From: Cryoendolithus antarcticus
Lineage: Eukaryota > Ascomycota > Dothideomycetes > Cladosporiales > Cladosporiaceae
Reading direction: 5' to 3'
Length of the DNA: 64,000 nt
Assembly: GCA_002077065.1 (NCBI GenBank)
Contig: NAJO01000024.1
Location: 372,001-436,000, forward strand
The position numbers and the translations under genes were made by a program. The notes beneath the pieces were generated by a model. The model ran no database searches. It saw only the letters and a program-made list of their open reading frames with translations, and was not told the DNA's origin. Positions 10,785 to 19,972 of the stretch are shown in pieces; the first letter of the stretch is position 1; the number at the start of each line of letters is the position of its first letter.

Positions 10785-10811
10785 ACGCGTCGACCCTTGG
10801 ACTTCACGCGT
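10785..10811. promoter_or_regulatory. Paired MluI cell-cycle boxes (MCB) of RFC3/ARPC3 promoter
   Basis: ACGCGT occurs at 10785-10790 and again at 10806-10811, 21 bp apart (about two helical turns), in the 333-bp region between the divergent starts of RFC3 and ARPC3. MCBs are the binding site of MBF (Mbp1-Swi6) that drives S-phase replication genes in yeasts. Function here is inferred. Confidence 0.65.
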
Positions 10812-11033
10812 TGCACTTTAGCCTCGGCCATACGTTTCTCCGTCCGCTGTCCCCTCCAACTGCGTCAGCCTTCAATGTTGGCCTCGATGGTACATGTAGA
10901 CTTCCAGCGATCGTGCGACTACTTACTCTTTCATACCTAAGCCTCAGTGCAATACGCTACCACTGCTTTGACGGGTGCTCCTAGGTTAATCTGTCGCTCG
11001 GTACTGCTCTCCACCACCTCAACACCGCCCACC

Positions 11034-11686
11034 ATGCCTGCATATCACTCCATCTTCCTGGACGAGCCCAATCAACAAACAATCGGCAACTTCGCCCTCC
11101 TCCCCCTCCGAACCCGCACACGAGGTCCAGCCCAGCAACTACCTGCAGTCCCGCCAGCCGAAGAACAGACCCTCACGGCCGACTCCCCTTCCTATGACCC
11201 ACTAGACGAGATCCTCTCCCTCTTCCGCGCAAATACCTTTTTCCGGAACTTCGAAATTAAAGGTCCCGCCGATCGCGTGCTCATCTATGGTATTCTCTAC
11301 GTCAGCGAGATCCTGGGCAAGATCAAGCCTGGGATTGCACGACGGGAGGCAGAGAAGGCTGTGATGAATGTGGCGCTGGACAGCAACTTTGCTATCCCGG
11401 GGGATGCGGGGTTTCCCCTCAATCAGGCGTATGAGGCGCCTGCGGATAGGAATGAGTCGGAGGTGTTGAGGCAGTATTTGATGCAGGTGCGGCAGGAGCT
11501 CGCACGGAGGCTGCTGGATAGGGTATTCGCGGATGGGAGTGGAGTGCCCAGCAAGGTGAGCCTGACCCATGTTTAGATTAGGCTGGCAGATCGAGGGAAA
11601 CGGATATACACCAGCTGCAAGTACTGACTACTTCACAGTGGTGGCTAAGCTTCCAGAAGAGGAAGTTCATGGGCAAGCAACTATGA
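11034..11686 (+). CDS. ARC18: Arp2/3 complex 21 kDa subunit (ARPC3)
   Basis: Two exons (11034-11555, 11639-11686) give 189 residues, normal for ARPC3 (p21). The Arp2/3 complex nucleates branched actin. Typical signatures are MPAYHSIFLDEP at the start, NFALLPLRTRTRGP, DEILSLFRANTFFRNFEIKGPADRVLIYG, and the terminal FQKRKFMGKQL, which is supplied wholly by exon 2. The intron is 83 nt (GTGAGC...CAG). Divergent from RFC3. Confidence 0.95.
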
Positions 11687-12809
11687 GCATCCTTGGCTGT
11701 TAGAGCTACACATCGCCAACCCTCATCAGCATCAGCTGTGAGCATCTGCCACCCCAAATTCTCCACGAGTGATCGTGCTGAGTGGTGCATGATCGCGCGG
11801 CAGCTTTGACCAGGCAGCGATATTGGCACGACGCAGGGCTATAGGCGCGCGGTACCACCATCGGGTTACGCCGTTGACAGATCTTTCTCCGCCAATCCGG
11901 AGCTGCCTGCGAAATGCCAGGCACATGCAGATTCGACTAACATTGGTCATAGCAGCAGGTGGAGGAGCTGCACTGCCAGATCGCGTGCAGCGAGTGCAGG
12001 CTGCCGTTTAGACCAACGCGCACGAGATTAACAGCATACTTCGAGTTTGTCGTTTTCAAGGGACTCAGATTGTTGTGGGGCTTCGCAAACGATCGCGACG
12101 GGCGTCTTGCAAGCAGCATGATCCAGCACCATGCCCATGACGATGAATGGGGCTGTTCAGCCGTGTAGATCTCACAGGAGAGTTCATGGAGCGTCACATC
12201 GTACAGACATCTGCACGTGATCCATCTGTTTCGCCAATGCATGACGGTACAGGCTCCCGAGTTCCATCTCATCGCACTAGTGATCGCATTATGGGCCACA
12301 AATTACACCCAATATCCCCTCCTTGGCAGCCCTACGCCATTGTAGCTCAAGTCACTTCTTGTAGGCAACAGAATTCCATTGATGGAGCCTGAGGCGTGCA
12401 GTCGGCCCAGAGAGCTTTGACGTGAGGCTTAGCACGCTAAGCGAGGCCATTGACTGGGGCTTGATTGGCGCTAGAAGGCCGCTAGAAGCACCTTGTGATC
12501 GGATGGCTGTGCCGCGCTGCACATCACTACTCTATCGCGCAGGAGCTGACCTCGTGAAGGATTGTGGTTGTGCCGTAGTGCGGGAGGTGATGATCGGTAC
12601 AGTGGCTATGCGACTAGGCCTGTATGAGATGTACTCACCTCCTCCATGATCTTGTATGCTACATATCACACACCTTTCAATCCATCATTGCCATTAACAC
12701 CGTTCCATTCCTTTGATCGCACTGCTATACGTTCAGTATAACGTCTGTTACGCCACACTATCCTTTGCGTTGGTGTCCCTCTTCGCTTTCCATCGGCTAT
12801 CTCGCCACC
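11687..12809. other. Intergenic, 1.1 kb
   Basis: No coding potential or RNA gene recognised. A small inverted repeat GCTTAGC/GCTAAGC lies near 12427-12442. The last 150 bp, pyrimidine-rich, are probably the 5' leader of the next gene. Confidence 0.45.
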
Positions 12810-15356
12810 ATGCCCTCCAGACTAAGCAGAGTCCTATCCCGCTACGCCGACAAAGAGAAAGAAGCTCTCGCGGAAGCAGAGTCGAGAGGTCGCCCTAGTC
12901 CGCCACCAGCTCCGCCTACCTATGCCGAGAATCAGCAGCCTCCACAATACGACCTCGACGATGCCATCCCGCCACCTGATATCACCGCTGGCTTCTCGAA
13001 CCTAAGTCTCAGCGGCCCTTCAACCGACAAGCTACCCACAGTCGATGAGACCATCGCCCACTTGAAGTTGCTGGAATGCTTCTACCGTCTCCGCCAGGAT
13101 GTCGGAAAGACGGATGGCGCCTTCGGCGTCAGCAATACACTCGTACCTGCAGACGCCCAGCGCGATGAACTCCTCGTCAAGTTAGCCGAGAAGCGATGGG
13201 CCATCTACGTCGCACGAGCAGTCGATCGCTTCGAGAACTGGATCACTGCCATCGCACCCGCTGGTCTTGCTCCAACGATGATCTCTTACGCAGAGGACGG
13301 GGACAGCGGAGCATACTACAAGCCTGGCTTCTCGAAGCGAGAGCTCCTTGTGTTCGACGAGTCGAACATGCCGCCTGTTGATGTCCTCATGGTATGGCAC
13401 GCGTATATGCTCAACCCTCGCGCTTACTTTGAAGATTGCATCAGAGGTGGCAAGATGCATCTTTGGAACACAAACTTCCCCTGGGCGGCTGTCGTGCCGC
13501 GGATCGACTCAAAGAGCTTTGCGTATGCTGCCAAGAATGCCGAAATGGAGTTTCAGGAGCTCACGGGACTACCTTGGGACTGCCTCGACGGGCCATCGAT
13601 GAAGACTGTCAGCTGTCCGACCTGTCACAAAGATACAAAGGTGCCCTGGACGACGTGTGATCAGAACGAGTGGGCTTCTGCGTTCCCGAATGCCATTGGG
13701 GAGATGTCGTATGAGCTCATCCTTGACAGGCTGTTGGAGAAAGGTCAGACGCAACCGTGAGGCTTCACATAGGGTACGTTACTGACTTCACTGTAGGCAC
13801 CGGCTACTGCGAGCCTGATTTCAAGCAAACTTGCACACACTGCAATGTTGATATGTCTCACGACAATCTTCGAGCAGACAAGTTCTGCAGGGATGTGAAG
13901 AGCTTGATCGCTGACGACACACCAATGCCTGGCACTCTGCTGAGTTCAGATGGTGTGCCAATTCAGGTATGTCCCACCCAGATCACAGTCCATGCTTTCG
14001 CCCAATCCGGAGCTGACCTAATTTCCCTCACAGCCCTCTGCGCGCTACGCAGCCAGGGTACACAAAAGCTCCTTCAATACAATCAACAACCTTCTCAAGC
14101 TCGGCCTCGGCCAAGACATCCTCGACAAACCCCGTCTCCGCGGCGCAGGCAAGAACTGCAGCATCGCCGGCATCCGCGACATGCTCGAAAACCGCATCAT
14201 GGACGACGCAAGCTACGTCAGAGTCGCCAAAGGTACAACATTGTCCGGCGTTCTCACGCGTGGCGAGAAGATCCTCTTCCGCAAGATGATGTCGCGGTAT
14301 TGGGAGAACGACTCGCCATTCGCGCTCAATCTTGTGGGTGCAGTGATTCGCCAGGGGAGCTTCATCGAGAAAATGCATAACATCGATTGGCTACATTCGC
14401 CTGCACTGTTGTCTACGATGTCGAGATTGATCACGAAGTACTCACGCTTTGTGGATATCATGAGAGACCCTCTGCATATGGCAGTGCCGACGCTGGACGT
14501 GGATCTTGCATGGCATACGCATCAACTTCACCCGACGTTGTACTTTGCTTATACTATCGACGTTACTAGGCAATTCATCGACCATGATGACAAGGTTCCG
14601 GAGACACAGCTGAATGATGCTTTTGCTTGGACTTCGAAGTACTATCAGAAGCTGTATAAGGAGCCGTACTCGGAATGCACAGTAAGTCTACGCCCTCCCT
14701 TACTTGTCTGTGCTCTTATACACTACATCATGCTAACGTCCCCTTCGTGCTGGTATTGTGAAACATTGCGTGAGAGCGCCACGTCGTCCGTCTCTCGACT
14801 CTTCAACACCTCCAGCGCCCAAGTCGCCGATCAGCTCCACTCCTCACCCCAAGACCTCAAGAAAAGCGTCCACATATCCGCTCACAACGCCGTCCGGCCT
14901 ACAGACGACTCGGGCAAATACGACAAGCTCGCCAAAGAGAAAGCAGCCAAACTCGAAGCCGCCTACCAAGCCGCCTGCACCCGCGCCAAGAAAAAGGGCA
15001 AACCCGCACCAAAAAAGGACGACTACTACTACAGTGACGCTTATGGCTATCCCGTCTACATGCCCATGTACATGCCATACTACGGTGCCATGCCCTACAC
15101 GGCAGGCTACTACGCCGTGGCGCCAGGATGCATGACGTACAGCGCTGGAGCGGCTGGAGGCTGTGCAGCAGGGACCTGTGGCGGCGGAGTCGCGGCGGGA
15201 GGCTGTGCTGGTGCTGGTGGCGCAGGGAGTTGTGCTGGAGGCGCTGCGGGAGGTTGTGGTGGAGGGGCGTCAGGCGGGGCATGTGGAGGAGGAGGTGGTG
15301 GTGGAGGTTGCGGAGGAGGAGGTGGCGGAGGCTGCGGTGGTGGGGGTGGGTGTTAA
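12810..15356 (+). CDS. Glycine-rich domain-containing protein (GRDP/DUF1399-like) with Cys-Gly tail
   Basis: Exons 12810-13743, 13797-13966, 14034-14681 and a last exon ending at 15356; about 780-810 residues depending on the last splice. GRDP-type motifs include VDVLMVWHAYMLNPRAYFEDC, the paired VDLAWHTHQLHPTLYF, and cysteine pairs CPTCHKDTKVPW and QTCTHCNVDM. Proteins of this family in plants are linked to stress and development; in fungi they are often misnamed sulfonate dioxygenases. After a Tyr/Met-rich PMYMPYYGAMPY segment the C-terminus is almost pure Gly/Ala/Cys. The final intron lacks a normal acceptor at the point where CWYCE should begin (14748). The frame stays open through it, and the next AG gives 14775. 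Confidence 0.8.
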
Positions 15357-15596
15357 GGCACGATGATATGATTGAGAAGCGGCGTGATTGCAAGCTGATC
15401 TATGTGTAACGCGATATTATGGATGATGAGAAGATATGAGCAAGCTTTTTAGTATCATACAGATTTCATTAAATTGCTTTTCGTAATGTGGGACATTAGG
15501 GCTACTCGCACCCTGTCACCCTTCTTCTTGATCTCCTCACACTGGCCAGCCGGATATCTATCCCAAATTCATGGCTCTCTGATCATGTCGTCGCCT

Positions 15597-17217
15597 CTAC
15601 TCCTTGTAGTTCGTAGCCGGTCCAGTAGGGCTATACTTATACCCAGGGAACTGATCGAACAAGCCCAAGTCATACTGGCCCAATTGCGGGCACCCGAGGC
15701 CACCTACATATCCTCCGATATACTTGTTGATGAAGCTCGTGACCGTTCCCAAATCCAGTATAGCGTTATTGAGGAAATCCGGGATCCCCTGCTGCATGAG
15801 CTGGAACGCGAAGCAGGCAAAGTTGTTCCCTTGGAACAGCGTATTGGCGTGCTGTGAAGCGCGTTAGCAAGATGCACTGGTCAGGGGATCATGGGAGAGG
15901 TAAAACGTACGTAGACACCACCACTCAGATCCGCCACATTGATGCCCGTGAACGAGTTCGGTTTTCCGGTATTGCCACCTATCTTTAGTGTGTTCGGATA
16001 TGCGGCGTATCCGATCGCAAGGTCCTCGACGACTGCGGGGACGTTGTAGGGGTTGTAGGATGGACGACGGTACTGCGGTGTGCGTTAGTGTGGTGTAATC
16101 CAGCAAGGAAGGGATGTAGGAAACACGGACCCAGTCTTCGGGCACGCGCTCCTGGCCGCGGTTCCACACGAACGAGCCGGGGTTGCCGCTGACGCCGAAG
16201 AAGGTCTTGAAGTTGTAGCCGTCGAGATAGCCGGAGGGGACGGCTGCGGAGTGGTTGGACATCTGTGGGACAGGGGGTATTAGGGCTTCTGAGCTCGAGC
16301 GAAGTAACGACATGGAGGGGACTCACGAGGTTGATGACGAAGTTGTACGCAGCAGGTACGACGACGACTGTCGAGAAAAGACCGGTGAAGTAGTATGGGT
16401 TGTTGGCGATACTCTCGTCCTGGACTGCTTCGAAGCGGGAGCGGAACTTGTCGAGCGTGTAACGATCCTCTGGGCCACCTAAAGCATAGACGGCTTCGAA
16501 CTTGGTGATGTTGAGGGAGTGGGCGTCGCCGTGGTTGGTGTAGGCGTCGTTGCGGCCTGAGTCTGGTCAGCATTCATCTAGCTACATAAATGATCTATGG
16601 TACTGGCATACCAATCGAAGCGTCGCCCTCATAGCTGTTATGTGAGTAACTTATCCCTTGACCTGTCCCGAGGAGGCCGCCGCTGATGGGGTCCGCTGGC
16701 AGCGGGCCACCGATGGACCACACGCCTTCGGCAAGGTTGCCATCGGTAGCAATAGCGTACGCGGCCAGGAAAGCAGTAGCATCGGGAGCAAGATTGTACA
16801 GCGCGCCGAGGCCCGCGACCGTCTGTTCAATGGATGCGATGCCGTTACGCGGTAAATAGCCGTGGTTGGCAGCAGCGTTCAAGCCTGGGCATGGCCTATG
16901 AGACTGCGTTAGTCGATGGCTTCGTGATCAGCACGACAGACTTGCCCTCTTATATCTCCTGCACCGGGCGATGCGTATGCATACTGCCCAGTCAACGTGA
17001 TGTGCTGGTCTGCTTCGCTGAACGTCGGACAAGGAACAGGACCACAGTTTGTTTCGGCTTTGCTGACGCCGAGGGGATCTTGGGTGGCGCGCGAGATGTG
17101 GTCTGCTCGACGGGCGATGAGATCTCGTGCGTTTCGCAAAGCAACGGGGTCGTTCATGAGGTGCGGCATGGCCATGGCAGTGCCAGCCATGAAGGCGAGA
17201 GTGTGTAACATGACCAT
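15597..17217 (-). CDS. Secreted heme-thiolate peroxygenase (chloroperoxidase superfamily)
   Basis: Six exons (17217-16946, 16895-16612, 16556-16327, 16262-16131, 16072-15911, 15851-15597) give 444 residues. The N-terminus MVMLHTLAFMAGTAMAMP is a likely signal peptide. DIRGPCPGLNAAANHGYLP carries the proximal heme cysteine, Cys93. YEGDASIGR carries the Glu-Gly-Asp metal site (180-182), as in long-type unspecific peroxygenases. Such enzymes use H2O2 to oxygenate or halogenate organics outside the cell. Intron 1 uses a GC donor (GCAAGT), required to rebuild the PCP motif. The Arg/Glu acid-base pair of long peroxygenases appears to be missing (see findings), so activity class is open. Confidence 0.9.
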
Positions 17218-17303
17218 GTTTGTGAAGGTGGAGACGTGGAGATGATGCTGTGTGTTCTTGCAGACTTACAGGGTGGAAGGCATAATAGCAGCATTGGACA
17301 AAC

Positions 17304-17310
17304 CTATATA
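17304..17310 (-). promoter_or_regulatory. TATA box of peroxygenase gene
   Basis: TATATAG on the minus strand, 87-93 bp upstream of the ATG and set in otherwise GC-rich sequence. TATA-type promoters are common on inducible fungal genes. Confidence 0.45.
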
Positions 17311-18480
17311 CCCCTACGTCCGCCGCTGGAGTCGTTACGACGTCGCTTCGCGCTTGCACCTAGCTGGAGGACGTTTCACACACTACGTGACGGATCGAGA
17401 CATGATCGTCATCTTGCGAACTTTGTCCCCATGAAAGGGTCAAGTGTCCAGCATTTCCGTTGGCTAAGCATTGCGATTCATGCATCGTACAATAGCTCTG
17501 AGGTCGAACTGCATTATTCCCGTGAGGTATATAGCAGCATGCGCCATACTGGCGCGAAGCACGTCTTGCGTCTTCGATCAAAACGTCAAGGGCGATCCTA
17601 GAGAAGTGCCACCAAGCATGGCCGTTGAGCGTTTGTTCTCTCCCCCGCATCACCTGAGACATCTCATCCAGTCACAGTCAAGCTGTTGTTGCTGATTTTG
17701 CCTAGGTAAGTCTAAATTCAGAGTTGCCAAGGTTCCTGGGGTAAGCGCCTCGTCGGAGCTTAAATCTTGTCGAGTGTGCGTGAAACAACACTGCCAGGCT
17801 CGAACAAAGACCACACATCTCCGGATGCTAGCACGCACATTTCGGTGGAAGGAGAGCTGGTTCTGAGTAGCGGCCTGTTCATCGTTCATGGTGCTGTTCT
17901 TCATTCTTCGCAACCACTGAATGCTCCGAGTTAAGTACTGTACTTGCAGAGCTGCATAATGCCACAGCCTCGGAAGACGCTTTACATCTTGCCATCTTGA
18001 AAGCGCGGGAATAGCGCGGCCATAGATGCCGATTTCATCCGGGCTTCCTCGAAGGCAGAGGCTTTTGTGACATAAGTACGAGTCCTGATTTGTCACTTGC
18101 TCTTAGCTGCAGGTACTTGTTACCAGCAAGAAGCTCTGTCGATCGCATTACGTCGTGGCGTCTTGTAGCAGTACTAGACGAAGGAGGCGCCAAATAAGCT
18201 TAACCTAATATGGCTCGCGTCGGGTTTGGACATTCGCTGGCGCCGGAGATTCGCCGATGTGGCTGCAGCTGTCGATGGTGCCATCACCATGCATCGAGGT
18301 GAAGCGCTCGACAACAGTCTTCCTCATGCCAAAAGAGGTCTCAGAAGATGCAGCCAAGCAGATGCAGAATCATGAATTGATGACAGGTTTTACAGGCGCC
18401 AGATGCAACGGTTTGTTGACGTCGCCTCTCTAAGCGCAGCACCCATCATGAACAGCATCGTGCGTGACCAGTGCTTCGAT
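17311..18480. other. Intergenic, 1.2 kb
   Basis: Upstream of the peroxygenase gene and downstream of ERF4. Short frames only, no recognisable product and no RNA gene seen. Confidence 0.45.
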
Positions 18481-19251
18481 TTAATCTTCCTCCTCTTCTC
18501 CAGCGACGTCGATGCCTGGGTCTGGAACCACAAAGTCGAGGCTAACAAAGCCTGTCCTCCTCAACTGCACTAGTCGCACTTCGCTTCCCTCTCTCCTCTT
18601 TCCCTCGTTCCACTCCTCGACGAATCTTTCAATGCCCTTTACACCAATTTTGACGCCTGTGAACCCAGCGTCGTCCCATAAGAACCCCGTAACAACACCC
18701 AACACCGCATCGACCCAGGCTCGAGTCGTAAGGGGGCTGAAGACAGCTTCCAGGCGTTTGTTGAGTGCAACGATGAGGAGTCGGAAGTCCGTGTCGCTCA
18801 CCCAAGGGTCCAAGATCTCGGGGTACAGGTTAGCGTACTGCGGGTACAGATCGCCGCTAGCTAGCCAGTCGCGCTTCACCCTGATCACCCGTGTCCTGCG
18901 CGACTCGTCGCTGTCAGGTGCGCAGTGAGGATTCGAGTGTGGATAGCAGGGGTGCTGCGGTCCCCACTCGAAGTCTTCGCTGCCTTCGCCCCCACTGACT
19001 CCGCTGCCTGTCTCGTGACTCTGACGCGCTTCATCCTGACTTTGGCGTGCGGAAGGGGCGATATTCGAGTTTGATCGTCGCGAGCGGAAGGATTTGTGGG
19101 AGGGTTGGCGATTTAGGGGAAGGGAGGCGCGAGATGGGCGGTTGTGCGCATCGTCCTCGGGGATGGGAGGTGGTTCGGGGAAGTCCTTCGGACGGGAGGT
19201 AGTGGCGGAGGTGACGTCGGACACGCCAGCGAGCTTGTTGAGCGTCTCCAT
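18481..19251 (-). CDS. ERF4: Erf4/Golgin A7-type palmitoyltransferase accessory subunit
   Basis: Intronless; 256 residues from the ATG at 19251. An in-frame ATG at 19338 would add 29 residues with no family resemblance. The C-terminal half has the Golgin A7/ERF4 domain: RRTRVIRVKRDWLASGDLYP, then YPEILDPWVSDTDFRLLIVALN. In yeast, Erf4 (Shr5) binds the DHHC enzyme Erf2 at the ER and the pair palmitoylates Ras. The N-terminal 120 residues are Ser/Pro/Arg-rich and probably disordered, and the protein ends in an acidic tail EEEED. Orthology is by domain pattern only. Confidence 0.8.
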   Translation of the reverse strand: METLNKLAGVSDVTSATTSRPKDFPEPPPIPEDDAHNRPSRASLPLNRQPSHKSFRSRRSNSNIAPSARQSQDEARQSHETGSGVSGGEGSEDFEWGPQHPCYPHSNPHCAPDSDESRRTRVIRVKRDWLASGDLYPQYANLYPEILDPWVSDTDFRLLIVALNKRLEAVFSPLTTRAWVDAVLGVVTGFLWDDAGFTGVKIGVKGIERFVEEWNEGKRREGSEVRLVQLRRTGFVSLDFVVPDPGIDVAGEEEED

Positions 19252-19972
19252 CGTATGTGTCGCAGTGTGGAAGCTTTGTAGCCGAGGACACCAAACGCAA
19301 ATCGACTTGTCGCGATCGCGCGCACTTTCCCTGGACACGTCGATATTCCGTTAAGTAAGGTACGGCCTTCCGTAAGAATCTCGAGTCGAATGTTTGTAGC
19401 AATGGTGGTAATGGTGTCGCATCGCATGTCGGGACGAGGTGAAGTCTAGCCGAAGCAGCGCCAAGAGCGGAGTGAGACATCGCGACTTCATGAAACCATT
19501 CACCACCTCAGCTCTATCTTCCCTCACCAGTACTAGTTGAATATTCACGTTCACGCGGTCAGTATAGCTCGGAGTCGTTGGTCGCCACAGGCCTCGACAC
19601 CGCTGGGTGCGACGAAACCCTGAGATCTCGATCATTGCTACTTACCAGCGAAGCGCGAGACCAGACCTGGTGCAGACACGGCGAACATTCACAGACATTT
19701 ATAAGTCACCAGAAGCGAAGTCATCATTCGTCAGGTACTCGTGCAGACCACGCGAACTGGCGTTCTACTCACACCTGGCATGTATTGAGCTAAGTCGGGC
19801 CTCTTCTCATTTCCCTCAAGTCCTCACACATTCCAGTGCTGTACGAACGTGTCTAACCGCGTTGACAGTGACGCCATAAGTATGTCAAACACTCGCTCTC
19901 TCCTCTTCTTTGCCAATCATCGAGTCGCGACGAAGCGTCTCTTCCAGTCTCTACAGTCAATTGCTAGCCTTC

